Positions 27,882 through 37,589 of a DNA stretch of 64,000 nucleotides are shown one piece after another. Origin of the DNA: Frateuria aurantia DSM 6220 (lineage in GTDB: Bacteria; Pseudomonadota; Gammaproteobacteria; Xanthomonadales; Rhodanobacteraceae); NCBI RefSeq assembly GCF_000242255.2, contig NC_017033.1, forward strand, positions 1,674,001 to 1,738,000, given 5' to 3'. Made by a program: the position numbers and the translations under genes. Within the stretch, counting starts at the first letter, position 1. Every line of letters begins with the position of its first letter. The notes beneath the pieces were generated by a model. It worked only from the letters and a program-made list of their open reading frames with translations, was not told where the DNA came from and ran no database searches.

Positions 27882-29219
27882 TCACGGATCTCCCGGCAAG
27901 TGGTTGGCTTGTTGCAGTTCACTCACCGCAGCATTGACCCTCTTGATGCCCCCCTCCTGCCTGGCCGCGGCCTGCTGGATGGACTGGGTGGATTGGCTGA
28001 TGTCCCGGATCGCCGTCGCCATTCTGAGCATGGCTTGATCGGCCTCTGCGGTATGCATCTCACCTTGCTGAACACAGTGAGCGGCTTGCTCCAGCAGGTC
28101 ATGGATCTCGTTGGTCGCGTTTTTGCACTGCGTGGCCAGACCATTGATCTCGGTGGCCACCACGGCGAATCCGCGGCCGGCTTCCCCGGCATGAGCGGCT
28201 TCCACGCGGGCGTTCAGTGACAACAAGCGCGTGCGCAGCGTGATCGAATCGATCAAGTCGGTGATCCCGGTAATCGATTTCATGCTTGCGTGGATCGCTT
28301 CCATGTCGGCAATCAGCCGGTCGATGACTTGCCGTCCTTCCTGCAGGCGCTGTTGTGCCTGCTGACTGATATCGGTGGCCTGGGAGGCAAGCTGCGCATT
28401 GCCTTGCACGGTCTCCGCGAGTTGCACCACCTCTTGTTGCAGCGCCCGTGCGGCCTGGGTCTGGGAGGTCACGTCGGTCGCGTACTTGATGACTTTCAAG
28501 GTCTGGCCATCGGCAGCAAGCACGGGGTTGTAACTGGCCTGGATCCAGATCTCCCGGCCGCCATGACCGATGCGCCTGAACAGCGAGCTGGCATGCCTGC
28601 CTGCTCGCAGCCGGTCCCAGAACGCGTGGTAGGCAGGCGAGCGGGCCTCCAGAGGATCCACCAGCAGGCTGTGGTGTTTGCCGACGATCTCGTCCAGTGA
28701 ATAACCCACCATCTCCAGAAATCGGTCATTGGCCGTCAGAATGGTGCCATCCAGTGCGAACTCGATGACGCCCTGGGTTCGATCCAGCGCTTCCAGTCGC
28801 GCCTCCATGTCGAGGGCCGCGATCTGCTGCTCGCTGACATCTGCGGCCTGCTCCACGATACGCGTGACCTTGCCATGGCGGTCAAGCACGAGTTGGTAGC
28901 TGACCTGCAGCCAGATCGGATCGCCGTTGGCCCGGATGCGTTGGACGATGCTCTTGACGAGTCGGCCGGCGGTGATGTCACCCAGGAATCGGGCGAAGGC
29001 CTCGGACTGGGCATCCCCGGGACCATGCAGCTCACGATGATGATGCCCGGTCAGCCGTCCCGGCGGATAACCCATCAGTTGCTCGTAGGCCGGGCTGGCC
29101 TTCAGGATCCGGCCCTGGGTATCCAGTTCCGCGTAGGCACTCAGCTCGTCGCTGGCCTTGTCGGAACCGCGTGCAAAGCCGAGGCGGGTACGTATCGCCT
29201 GCAAGGTGGAGGTGTTCAT
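27882..29219 (-). CDS. Soluble PAS-PAS methyl-accepting chemotaxis protein (BdlA-like)
   Basis: The 445-aa product has two PAS domains, one at about residues 20-130 ([40 protein letters not shown]) and one at about 145-255 ([20 protein letters not shown]). An MCP signalling helix pair follows, whose tip reads [20 protein letters not shown], then [17 protein letters not shown]. No membrane segment is visible, so it senses an internal cue (redox, O2 or a ligand in PAS). This layout matches BdlA, which in Pseudomonas links c-di-GMP to biofilm dispersal; that role here is inference. No che genes lie nearby, but a decayed GGDEF gene is adjacent. Confidence 0.92.
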   Translation of the reverse strand: MNTSTLQAIRTRLGFARGSDKASDELSAYAELDTQGRILKASPAYEQLMGYPPGRLTGHHHRELHGPGDAQSEAFARFLGDITAGRLVKSIVQRIRANGDPIWLQVSYQLVLDRHGKVTRIVEQAADVSEQQIAALDMEARLEALDRTQGVIEFALDGTILTANDRFLEMVGYSLDEIVGKHHSLLVDPLEARSPAYHAFWDRLRAGRHASSLFRRIGHGGREIWIQASYNPVLAADGQTLKVIKYATDVTSQTQAARALQQEVVQLAETVQGNAQLASQATDISQQAQQRLQEGRQVIDRLIADMEAIHASMKSITGITDLIDSITLRTRLLSLNARVEAAHAGEAGRGFAVVATEINGLATQCKNATNEIHDLLEQAAHCVQQGEMHTAEADQAMLRMATAIRDISQSTQSIQQAAARQEGGIKRVNAAVSELQQANHLPGDP

Positions 29220-30203
29220 GGATGAGAATGCTGCCTGCGGAAAGTCCGGTGAATCGAGTGAACGAGCGATGCCCCGTCACGCCGCCTGATGGAGATGGCG
29301 ACACATTGGGCCCCGGCGTGATACAACGCAATGCGTCAAAGTGATGTGAATCACAGGCCGGAGGTGCTGACTTCCGTACGAGGAACCGGCCTCGTCTTCA
29401 GTCACGGGACCCTATCCGGGCGTGACTCGGCACAGCGAACAAGGCAGATCATAGTCGCAGATGCATTCGAGATCCCGGCAGGGAAGGCAGGTTGCGGATC
29501 GTTCAGGATGCCCTTTCATGGCTGGCATCCTGCGACGCATGTCTTGCGCCTCAACCTCGCCATGACGAAGCACGGCTGGATGTTTTTGCTTTCGCAAGAA
29601 ATGATCTGTTTGAACCGCCCGCAACTCCCCGGATTCCGTTCCTGATGGTGATGGGCGCGCGGTCTTCCAGGACTCGCCGATGTCTTGGGTCCATGAGCGA
29701 TGAGCTTGCCAGATATTCGGGCTGGCCTGACGCTCTTTGTTGCATAGGTTCGACAGGATCGGCAAAGGCTCTTTGCATGTGATAAGACGGTAGGCGAGCC
29801 GAATTCGATGGCCGGGGGGGCATGCCGTCCCATCTGCCGGAGAACCGTTCCCGCGGAGGTCGTGGCGATGAATGGGCGAGCCTTTGCTATTGACCACGGC
29901 AGGCATGGAATGAGTCGAGTCTGCCTGCCCTGATGGATGGCGCGGATTCGTCAGACAGTCTTTTTGGTCAAGGTCTTGTAACAAGAGGATGGACATCCAA
30001 TAAATGCCAGATCCAATGACTTTGAGAAAGTGCATCAGGCACGTCGATACCGTTGTATCTGCATGACCGGTGACACATGACGTCTCGCGAGGAATGCTGA
30101 GCCGTCACTGCTGCAATGGCCCCGGTTGCCGCAGCAGTATGCGAGCACGAAGCGAACGGTCTGTGGTCGAGGGACTTTGGATATCCGGGATTCCTTTGTG
30201 CCG
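29220..30203. other. One-kilobase stretch without a recognisable gene
   Basis: Open frames up to about 200 codons cross this stretch, but none shows motifs, signal peptides or a codon bias like the neighbours. The left part must hold the chemoreceptor promoter. It could contain old gene debris or an unrecognised small RNA; I see nothing specific. Confidence 0.4.
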
Positions 30204-31247
30204 TTATCCGGTACGGGCGGGCTGCCCGTTCCACCAGGCCTGCATGGCCGGGGGGGCGAGCATGTCGATGCGCTCCCCCATCATCGGAGTGGTGATATCG
30301 ATGCCTTTTAGGGTGGCCAGGGCGGTGATCCGTTTGAACGGCTCCTGCCACGCATGCATGGCAAGATCGAAGGTGCCATTGTGAATCGGCAGCAGCCAGC
30401 GGCCGCGTAGATCGATATGGGCCTGCAGGGTCTGTTCGGGCTGCATGTGCACAAAGGCCCAGCGCGGGTCGTAGGCACCAGTTTCCATCAAGGTGAGATC
30501 GAAGGGGCCGAGACGGTCCCCGATGGTTTTGAAGCCGTCGAAATAGCCGCTGTCGCCACTGAAGAACAGGCGCATCGTCTGATCCTGGATGACCCAGGAA
30601 CACCACAGGCTTTGATCACTGTCGCGCAGGCCTCGGCCTGAAAAGTGTTGAGCAGGCGTGGACGTGAATTCCAGACCATGCACGGATGTCGACTGCCACC
30701 AGTCCAGTTGTTCGATTCGGGACGGGGCCACGCCCCAGGCATTCAATTGGTCTCCAACCCCCAGCGGAGCGATGAAGACATCGGTCTTGGCCGCCAGAGC
30801 CAGAACGGCAGCGCGGTCCAGGTGGTCGTAATGATTGTGCGAGAGGATGACGCCGGCAATGGGCGGCAGTTCCTCGATACTGATGGGCGGCGCATGGAAA
30901 CGCGCCGGGCCGGCCCACTGTACCGGCGAGGCCCGTTTGGAAAAGAGCGGATCGGTCAGCCAGTAGCGCTCCTTCCACTTTATCAGCACGGTGGAGTGAC
31001 CCAGGCGGAACAGACTTCGATCCGGGGCCGCTTCCAGCTGCGCCCGCGTGATGGCCTTCACGGGGATGGGGTCAGCAGGGACGGTATCAGCCGGCTTGGT
31101 GAACAGCATGGTCAGCAGCAGTTTCAAGCCTTTCCATAAACCGGTGGTCGGGCGAGGACGGGCATTGTGGAAACGTCCGTCGCTGAAATGAGCCGATTGG
31201 GGATAGCCGGCAAGCGATTTGGGCAGAGGCAATGGGCGGGAGGGCAT
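30204..31247 (-). CDS. MBL-fold metallo-hydrolase (UlaG/NAPE-PLD-like)
   Basis: ATG 31247 (MPSRPLPLPKSLAGYPQSAH) is preceded by AGGAA and gives 347 residues. The metal site HxHxDH is seen as LSHNHYDHLD. Other ligands appear in STPAQHFSGRG, LFFSGDSGYFDGF and LLPIHNGTFDLA, matching the RomA/NAPE-PLD-like beta-lactamase-fold hydrolases, often linked to the cell envelope. An N-terminal hydrophobic stretch (GLKLLLTMLF) may anchor it. It is transcribed divergently from a TetR regulator with palindromes in between, so it is probably the regulated target. Confidence 0.9.
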   Translation of the reverse strand: MPSRPLPLPKSLAGYPQSAHFSDGRFHNARPRPTTGLWKGLKLLLTMLFTKPADTVPADPIPVKAITRAQLEAAPDRSLFRLGHSTVLIKWKERYWLTDPLFSKRASPVQWAGPARFHAPPISIEELPPIAGVILSHNHYDHLDRAAVLALAAKTDVFIAPLGVGDQLNAWGVAPSRIEQLDWWQSTSVHGLEFTSTPAQHFSGRGLRDSDQSLWCSWVIQDQTMRLFFSGDSGYFDGFKTIGDRLGPFDLTLMETGAYDPRWAFVHMQPEQTLQAHIDLRGRWLLPIHNGTFDLAMHAWQEPFKRITALATLKGIDITTPMMGERIDMLAPPAMQAWWNGQPARTG

Positions 31248-31297
31248 CAAGAGCGTTCCTGGCGGACGAAGGTCGATGGCTTGAAAATGGCATATAA

Positions 31298-31350
31298 ACT
31301 GTACGGTGCAGTGTAGTTGAGTGGTTTTCGAAAGTACACTGTAGAGTGTA
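31298..31350. promoter_or_regulatory. Two palindromic operator candidates for the TetR regulator
   Basis: Between the divergent genes lie ACTG-7 nt-CAGT (31298-31312) and TACACT-4 nt-AGTGTA (31335-31350), which share a TACACTG-like half when read on opposite strands. Their placement 36-51 bp from each start suits autoregulation and control of the MBL-fold gene by the TetR protein. Confidence 0.6.
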
Positions 31351-31385
31351 ATATGACGGCAGTTGTCCGATGGAGTGGCCACGAC

Positions 31386-32003
31386 ATGACATCTTCTTCC
31401 TTGCGGCTGAGCGAGCGAAAACGCGCAGCCATCGTGCAGGCCGCGGTCAGCGAGTTCCGGACCGCCGGTTATGAAGCCACCAGCATGGACCGGATCGCGG
31501 CGATGGCCGGTGTGTCCAAGCGGACGGTTTACAACCATTTTCCGAGCAAGGAAGCCCTGTTCGAGTTGATCCTCGAACAATTATGGGAATGGAGTACGGG
31601 GGACGAGGAGCCGCGCTATGTGCAGGAGCGGCCGCTCCGGCCGCAGCTGCATGCCTTGTTGATGGCGAAACTGAGGCTGCTCGGTGACGTGAATTTCATT
31701 GATCTGGCACGGGTCGCCTTGGCCGAAGTGATCCACGCACCCGAGCGTGCCCAGGGCATCATCAGGCGCATCGAGACGGTCGAATGCGGCTTGACCGCAT
31801 GGATTCGCTCAGCGACCGCGGCGGGACGCCTGCAGCTGGACGATCCTGAATTTGCGGCCAGGCAATTGCACGGTCTGCTCAAGAGCTTCGCATTCTGGCC
31901 ACAGATCACGCTGGGCCTGGCGCCACTGGACGAGGCGGAGGGTCTGCGGGTGGTGGACTCCGCAGTCACTATGTTTCTGGCCAGTTACCAGTCGGGAGAC
32001 TGA
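31386..32003 (+). CDS. TetR family transcriptional regulator
   Basis: ATG 31386 (MTSSSLRLSERKRAAIVQ) is preferred over 31317 or 31353, because the longer starts would overlap the palindromes. The 205-aa protein has the N-terminal HTH AAVSEFRTAGYEATSMDRIA followed by AGVSKRTVYNHFPSKEALF, and a helical C-terminal ligand domain of the AefR-like type (FIDLARVALAEVIHAPERAQ). It probably represses the divergent MBL-fold hydrolase gene and itself. The inducer is unknown. Confidence 0.92.
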   Translation: MTSSSLRLSERKRAAIVQAAVSEFRTAGYEATSMDRIAAMAGVSKRTVYNHFPSKEALFELILEQLWEWSTGDEEPRYVQERPLRPQLHALLMAKLRLLGDVNFIDLARVALAEVIHAPERAQGIIRRIETVECGLTAWIRSATAAGRLQLDDPEFAARQLHGLLKSFAFWPQITLGLAPLDEAEGLRVVDSAVTMFLASYQSGD

Positions 32004-32141
32004 TTCAGGCGGGCGGGCGTATCGCCTGCCGTCCGTCCGGAGCCCCGGACTGACTTGCCGCGGGATCTGCCACGGCTGACAGGACCGTGGGCCGGGGGCT
32101 GAGGGCATGATGCCGGTGCCCGGTACCGGATCAGACCAGGC

Positions 32142-32630
32142 TCATGGAATCACGATGGCCGTCCCGGTCTTGACGCGGTCCAGCGCCACCAGGCTGCGGT
32201 ACGCTTTCACCTTGGGATTTTCGGCCAGCATGCGGCGGATCAGGCCGGCATAGGCGCGCATGTCGGCTGTCACGATGATGAGCACGAAACTGATGCCACC
32301 GGTCACATAAAAGCATTGCTACACCTCGGGGGTAGCCAGAAACAGTGCCTTGCTGTCATCCACGGTGAGAGCATGCTCGTCGATCAGGGTCACTTCGACG
32401 ATGGAGGTGATGGTGGCCGACATGGCATCAGGATCGAGCAAGGCGACATGGCGGAGGATGATGCCGCCAGCTTCCATGGCCGCGATGCGGCGCTGCACGG
32501 CCGCTGCGGACAATTTGACCTGGTCGGCAATGGTCCGCTGCGGCATCTTGTTGTTTTCCTGCAGCAGACGAAGGATCGCACGGTCCTGGCGGTCGAGCTG
32601 GGCAAGTGTCAGTGTGTTTCGAGGGGGCAT
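32142..32630 (-). pseudogene. Lrp/AsnC family regulator interrupted by an in-frame amber codon
   Basis: From ATG 32630 the frame encodes the Lrp HTH (LDRQDRAILRLLQENNKMPQ, RTIADQVKLSAAAVQRRI) and the start of the ligand-binding RAM domain, ending FLATPEV then TAG (32319-32321). The same frame continues without shift as QCFYVTGGISFVLIIVTADM and later KAYRSLVALDRVKTGTAIVIP to a TGA at 32142, exactly the rest of an Lrp protein. The family has Gln at the TAG position (PEVQQCYYVTG-like), so one C-to-T change explains it. The truncated form keeps only the DNA-binding half. It is divergent from the DMT exporter gene it probably controlled. Confidence 0.88.
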
Positions 32631-32701
32631 GGCGAGTGATTGTTGCGTTTCGAAGGCAAATGAGGGGGCATCAATCGGATTCCTGCGAATAATATTCCCG
32701 C

Positions 32702-33682
32702 ATGAATGCAATGCATACCCGTTCCACATCGCCGGCCGCCCGATCATCCGTGCCGGCCGGCGTGGTCAGCGGCATGGGGGCCGGCGCACTTTGGGGGCTG
32801 GTATTTCTAGCCCCCGTCCTGACGCCGGATTTCTCGCCTTGGCTGCTGAGCGCAGGGCGATACCTCTGCTTCGGCTTGATGGCATTCGCGCTGCTGGCTT
32901 CACGCGGGAGGGTGCTGCTGAAGCGAGCCAGCCTTGGCCAATGGGGCAATCTTGCCTGGCTGGCGCTGACCGGCAATACGCTCTATTACGTGCTGCTTGC
33001 CGCCGCGGTGCAGAATGCAGGGATCGCCACGGTCTCGCTGGTCATGGGTTTTCTCCCGGTGCTCGTCAGTCTGGCTGGCCAGCGCGACCCCGGAGCCGTC
33101 AGCTTGAGGCGATTGCTCCCCTCCCTGCTGCTGTGCGTCGCCGGTGCGATCTGCATCGGCTGGCAGGCCCTGCAGCCTCAGCTGCAACCGCAGCAACGTC
33201 TGCAGCATCTGTTCGGCCTGGCCTGTGCGGTGACGGCCCTGATGTCATGGACGGCCTATGCGGTAGGCAATGCGCGCGCCCTCGCACGCTTGCAGGACAT
33301 GTCTGCGCATGACTGGAATCTGCTGACAGGTGTGGCGACGGGGGTGCAGGGACTGCTGCTCACCATGCCGGCGCTGCTGCTGGATCAGCATCCGCATGCC
33401 GGGCATGACTGGCTGCGGCTGGGAGGCGTGTCGCTGGTCGTGGCGATACTGGCCTCGATCCTGGGCAACAGCTTGTGGAACCGGATGAGCCGACTGCTGC
33501 CTTTGACCCTGGTTGGCCAGATGATTCTGTTCGAGACCTTGTTCGCAATGGCTTACGGTCTGATGTGGGCGCGACGCTGGCCACATCCGCTGGAAGCCTT
33601 GGCACTGGTGCTGGTCATCACCAGCGTGCTTGCCAGTCTCTCGGCGCACCGCACATCCGCCACGACGCGGGCGACAGGCTGA
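32702..33682 (+). CDS. DMT superfamily (EamA) transporter
   Basis: The 326-aa product has about ten hydrophobic helices in two EamA repeats (GMGAGALWGLVFLAPVL; TALMSWTAYAVGNARAL). The second repeat ends in LTLVGQMILFETLFAMAYGL. Such proteins export amino acids or other metabolites across the inner membrane. The divergent Lrp-type gene is the usual neighbour of amino acid exporters, which supports that substrate class. Because that regulator is broken by an amber codon, control of this gene may be lost or altered. Confidence 0.9.
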   Translation: MNAMHTRSTSPAARSSVPAGVVSGMGAGALWGLVFLAPVLTPDFSPWLLSAGRYLCFGLMAFALLASRGRVLLKRASLGQWGNLAWLALTGNTLYYVLLAAAVQNAGIATVSLVMGFLPVLVSLAGQRDPGAVSLRRLLPSLLLCVAGAICIGWQALQPQLQPQQRLQHLFGLACAVTALMSWTAYAVGNARALARLQDMSAHDWNLLTGVATGVQGLLLTMPALLLDQHPHAGHDWLRLGGVSLVVAILASILGNSLWNRMSRLLPLTLVGQMILFETLFAMAYGLMWARRWPHPLEALALVLVITSVLASLSAHRTSATTRATG

Positions 33683-33708
33683 TCTTGTCCGCGGCACCGC
33701 ATCGGGTC

Positions 33709-35091
33709 TCAGTACGCGTCGTCGCGTGGCCTTTTGCGCAGCAGCAGCTCGATCAGTACCGCGCCGATGCCCATCACCCCGAGACCATACCAGGCCGCGG
33801 CTCCCAGATCCTGGAGACTGGAAACAAACATATAGATGGAAAAAATGATGAATATCAGCGGCAGCAGAGGATGGAGCGGGGCCTTGTAGGGCCGCTCCAC
33901 CTCGGGGTGACGCCGGCGCAGCACGATGACGGCGGCGCTGCTCAACAGCATGAAGGCCCAGAAGACCGGCGTCATGTAACCGATCATGGCATCAAAGCCC
34001 GCCTTGCTGTAGCTGCCGATCCAGACCAGCAGCAAGGCCATCAGGCATTCGGCCATGGCTGCCACGGCAGGGCCCTTGCTGGCACTGTGCCATTGCCCGA
34101 TGCGCCCGGTTCCCGGCAGGTCGGCGGCGGCGGCGTAGGTCGTGCGGGCACCGGTCAGCAGGCAGGAGTGAATGCTGCTGACGGCGGCGATGCAGACGAT
34201 GGTGGTGATGACCCAGGCACCAGGCGGACCGAATACGCGTTTCAACAGGTCGGCGGCCGGCGCGTTGGCATGCGCCAGGTGATCCATGCCCAGGCCGGCG
34301 ACCATGGCGGCGCTGGTGACAACGTAGACGGTGACCAGCAAGGCGATGCCGCCGGCCATGGTGATGACCATGCCGCTGCGGCGATTGCGCAGCTCGGTGG
34401 ACAGGGTGGCCACGTCGCCCCAGCCGCCATAGGCGAGAAAGACATAGATCAGGGCGGTGCCGATGGCACTGGAATTCACCGTCGCCTGATGGGGAACCAG
34501 GATAGGGAAGCCCTGGTGGTGAACGGTGAGCATCGCCGCGGCCAAGGTGATGCTCGCGAAACCGCCGATCAGCAGCAACACCAGCCCGGCCTGAGTGGCA
34601 AAGCTGAGCTTGACGTGGATGCGGGTCAGACCCCAGATGGCCGCAATGCAGGACATGGCAGCCAGTCGATAGGTCAACGGGTCCAGCGGGATCACGGCCT
34701 TGACGTAGTCAGCCAGCATAAAACCCATCACCGCCATCCAGCCGGTATGCATGATGGCGAAGCGTGACCAGGCATAAAGCGCGCCGACTCTTACGCCGTA
34801 GGCCAGCCGCAGAAAGTGGTAGTCGCCACCCGGGTGAGGAAAGGCCGAACCCAGCTCGGCGTAGCAGAGCGCGCTGACCAGTGACAAGGCCCCACCGGCG
34901 ATCCACAGCAGATAGAAATGCCAATGACCTGCCGCCAGAGCGATGGTCGGCGTGGTCTTGAGCGTATCGATGGTCAGCATCATCCCCAGCGCGATAAATA
35001 CCGCCTGGCCGGTGGCCAGATATCGAGCAGGACGTCCGGTCTGTGATGCAGGATCCGGGCGCGGGGAATCCGTGTGGGCGGATTGGGTCAA
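33709..35091 (-). CDS. APC superfamily amino acid permease
   Basis: The 460-aa protein has about twelve membrane helices. It shows TM1 with GMMLTIDTLKTTPTIAL, GALSLVSALCYAELGSAFPH then PGGDYHFLR (the APC consensus stretch), and later AYGGWGDVATLSTELRNRRS. The C-terminus carries RPYKAPLHPLLPLIF. This is a substrate:proton symporter or exchanger of the amino acid transporter type; the specific amino acid is unknown. It lies convergent with the DMT exporter and co-directional with the TonB-dependent receptor gene behind it. Confidence 0.9.
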   Translation of the reverse strand: MTQSAHTDSPRPDPASQTGRPARYLATGQAVFIALGMMLTIDTLKTTPTIALAAGHWHFYLLWIAGGALSLVSALCYAELGSAFPHPGGDYHFLRLAYGVRVGALYAWSRFAIMHTGWMAVMGFMLADYVKAVIPLDPLTYRLAAMSCIAAIWGLTRIHVKLSFATQAGLVLLLIGGFASITLAAAMLTVHHQGFPILVPHQATVNSSAIGTALIYVFLAYGGWGDVATLSTELRNRRSGMVITMAGGIALLVTVYVVTSAAMVAGLGMDHLAHANAPAADLLKRVFGPPGAWVITTIVCIAAVSSIHSCLLTGARTTYAAAADLPGTGRIGQWHSASKGPAVAAMAECLMALLLVWIGSYSKAGFDAMIGYMTPVFWAFMLLSSAAVIVLRRRHPEVERPYKAPLHPLLPLIFIIFSIYMFVSSLQDLGAAAWYGLGVMGIGAVLIELLLRKRPRDDAY

Positions 35092-35140
35092 GAGCGGCTC
35101 ACTTCAGGTGCGAAGGCGGCCTGTCGGCCGGCGGAACGAG

Positions 35141-35181
35141 CATGATCCCGCATGACGCAACACATGTCATGCGGGATCATG
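35141..35181. terminator. Perfect 16-bp inverted repeat, likely terminator
   Basis: Arms CATGATCCCGCATGAC (35141-35156) and its exact complement (35166-35181) surround a 9-base loop, 24 bp beyond the receptor gene's stop. There is no T run, so termination efficiency is uncertain, or the hairpin may stabilise mRNA. Confidence 0.6.
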
Positions 35182-35204
35182 TCGTGTCTGATCGGCAGTC
35201 TGGC

Positions 35205-37589
35205 TCAGAAGAACTGCGTGCTCAGGGTCAGATACCATTCGCGGGGAGCGCCGACATAGTAGGTCGGGGAAGATTCGGCTGCCGAGATGGTCGGGCTGTA
35301 AGGCAGGGCCAGGTAATGTCGGTTCCACAGGTTCAGTACGTTCAGCGCGATCGTCGGATGGTGCAGGATTCCGTGATCGCCGAAGTCGTAGCTGGCACTG
35401 CCGTTCATGGTGAAGTTCCACGGTACCTTGTCGGTATTCAGGAAGTCGCCGTATTCGCTGCCTGTGAACTTGCCGTTGAGGTCTACCGTCAGGCCCTGAT
35501 GGGCATAGTGCATGCCCAGATAGGCCATGTTGCGCGGTGCGCCGGTGAACTGGCGGCCGCGGGTGGCATACCAGGTACCCGCGCTGCCGTCAGCCGAGGG
35601 CAGGTACAGGTTGTCCTTGATCCTGGCCTGGGTGTAGGTGTAGGAGCCGTAAAGGCTGAAGCCATGTCCCAACTCGAGGGTACCCTCGGCATTGAAACCG
35701 GCCATGCGTACCGGCCCGGCATTGATGTAGTAATTGATATAGGTGTTCTGATCTTCGCCGATGGCGGTGCGATTGGTCATGTTTGCCAGATAGAGGTCGG
35801 CATGCACGTTCAGCGGTCCACTGCTGTAGCGCCAACCCAGTTCATTGGACCACGCGCTTTCCGGCAGCGGGGCCGGAAGACCCAGTCGGCTGTTGCCGTA
35901 GGTGGCGGCATCTTCCGGTGCGCGGAAGGTCTTGGTCAGGCTGTAATAGATCTGGTTGGCGTCATTGACCTGCCAGGATACGCCCAGCGTCGGCAGAAAC
36001 TTGTGGTAGTTGTTGCGCGAGCTCAAGGGTGCGGTACCAAAGTCCGGATCGGTATTGCCGGGATACATCACGAACTGGTTCTGACGGGTGGTGTCCAGGA
36101 ACGAGGTGCCGAGATTGATGGTCAGCGAGTCGGTCGGCGTCCATGTGTCCTGCACGAACAGCTTCTTCACCGTGGTGGTGTCGTGTTCGTTGTAATTCTG
36201 CCAGACCTTGCCGTTGGCATAGGTCAGCAAGTCGCGATCACCCCAGATCGATGACGGACTGCCGGTTTCAGGATCGACATAGGAGGCATTGATGAAATCA
36301 TTCTGGCGTGAACGCTCATACCAAAGGCCCCATTCCAGCGTGTGGTCCATGCCGAGGTTCAGAGTGAACTTGGCATTGATGCCGGGCCGGTAGGTATAAC
36401 CCTGATAGGCATCAAGCACGGCATACTGGCCATCGGCATCCTGGTCCGCCACCACGTAGGGCTTGCCGTTGGCTCCGGTTCTGAGAGGCAGGAAGCCGGG
36501 ATAGCTGCCATTGCCCATGCCGTACTGGAAATAGGGAATCACTGACAGCGAAAGATCGTCGGTGAGTCGGAACTCGCCATCCAGGCTCGTCACATACGAC
36601 TTGAACGGATTCTGGTACAGCTTGTAATAGTTGTTCTGCGCCTGATAGGTCGGATCATCGCCATACAGCTGGCTGCTCGGGAAGCCTCCCTTGGGCGTGG
36701 TCAGCCAGTGGGTGCCGTAATCGTACTTGTAGCCGTTTTCGCCGAACTGCGAGCGGCTCATCGGGCTGTAGAAATAGTTGGCTTCGTGGTTGTAGTTGAA
36801 ATTGAAGGTCAGGCTGTTGTGGTCGTTGATCGTCCACAGCGACTTGGCCTGCACCCGCCGGATGTCATTGGTACCGGCACCGCGCCATTTGTCGTTGGAA
36901 TTCTGCGAAAACGAGATCCAGCTGCGCACCGGACCGGTGTCTCCCGTGTTCACGCGGACGAAGGTGCTGCGGGCATCGTAGCTGCCGAAGGTCTGGCCGA
37001 CATAGACATTGAAGTCCCTGGTCGGGGCCTGGGTGATAAAGGCGATATGGCCACCCACCGCACCCAGATCGGGCATGTCGATATCGGCGGAGCCCTGCAT
37101 TAGGGTGACCGAGGCGTAGTTGCGGGCTTCGCCGTATTCCGACGGATAGGGCACGTAGTCACCAACATCGTTGACCGGCACGCCGTCCATGGTGACGCCG
37201 ACTTCGCTGGCGTTGAAACCACGCACGGTGTAGCTGCTGTTGTCGGTCAGGCCGAAACCGTCGGGCGATGCCGCATTGACACCCGGCATGGAGTTGATCA
37301 TCTGGGTGTAATCGGCGGTGATCGGCAGCGCTGCAATGGCCTGGGCCGAGATGGTCGACACCGCCTTGGGCGCATCCTGGTCGGCCATCAAGCCACCTGC
37401 CAGCACCTGGGTGTTCACGGCAATGGTTGACAGCGTTGTGCTCTTGCGCGGCTTCTGGGCCTGGCTCTTGCCATCCGGCGCCTGACTGGATGCGGCCTGA
37501 TCGGTGGCCATGGCGCACGGGATCAGCCCCAAGGCCAGCGAGATCGACAACAGAAGCTGGGTATGGCGATGGACAGTCGTTTTGCGCAT
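35205..37589 (-). CDS. TonB-dependent receptor
   Basis: The 794-aa outer-membrane protein has a signal peptide (LLLSISLALGLIPCAMA) and a plug domain. The plug shows MINSMPGVNAASPDGFGLTD, SSYTVRGFNASEVGVTMDGV and PVNDVGDY. A long beta-barrel rich in Tyr/Asn follows and ends in the C-terminal aromatic ...YLTLSTQFF. No Fur box is obvious upstream, unlike the next receptor. It lies just downstream of the convergent hairpin and next to an amino acid permease, so a peptide or amino acid derived ligand is conceivable, but only by proximity. Confidence 0.93.
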   Translation of the reverse strand: MRKTTVHRHTQLLLSISLALGLIPCAMATDQAASSQAPDGKSQAQKPRKSTTLSTIAVNTQVLAGGLMADQDAPKAVSTISAQAIAALPITADYTQMINSMPGVNAASPDGFGLTDNSSYTVRGFNASEVGVTMDGVPVNDVGDYVPYPSEYGEARNYASVTLMQGSADIDMPDLGAVGGHIAFITQAPTRDFNVYVGQTFGSYDARSTFVRVNTGDTGPVRSWISFSQNSNDKWRGAGTNDIRRVQAKSLWTINDHNSLTFNFNYNHEANYFYSPMSRSQFGENGYKYDYGTHWLTTPKGGFPSSQLYGDDPTYQAQNNYYKLYQNPFKSYVTSLDGEFRLTDDLSLSVIPYFQYGMGNGSYPGFLPLRTGANGKPYVVADQDADGQYAVLDAYQGYTYRPGINAKFTLNLGMDHTLEWGLWYERSRQNDFINASYVDPETGSPSSIWGDRDLLTYANGKVWQNYNEHDTTTVKKLFVQDTWTPTDSLTINLGTSFLDTTRQNQFVMYPGNTDPDFGTAPLSSRNNYHKFLPTLGVSWQVNDANQIYYSLTKTFRAPEDAATYGNSRLGLPAPLPESAWSNELGWRYSSGPLNVHADLYLANMTNRTAIGEDQNTYINYYINAGPVRMAGFNAEGTLELGHGFSLYGSYTYTQARIKDNLYLPSADGSAGTWYATRGRQFTGAPRNMAYLGMHYAHQGLTVDLNGKFTGSEYGDFLNTDKVPWNFTMNGSASYDFGDHGILHHPTIALNVLNLWNRHYLALPYSPTISAAESSPTYYVGAPREWYLTLSTQFF

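Noticed and set aside
29331-30035. Open frames of 100-200 codons in the one-kilobase gap
   Set aside because: No motif, no ribosome site and no codon bias; treated as non-coding.
33475-34767. A 430-codon plus-strand frame across the DMT and APC genes
   Set aside because: Overlaps two supported genes in another frame and is rich in Gly/Gln/His with no domain.
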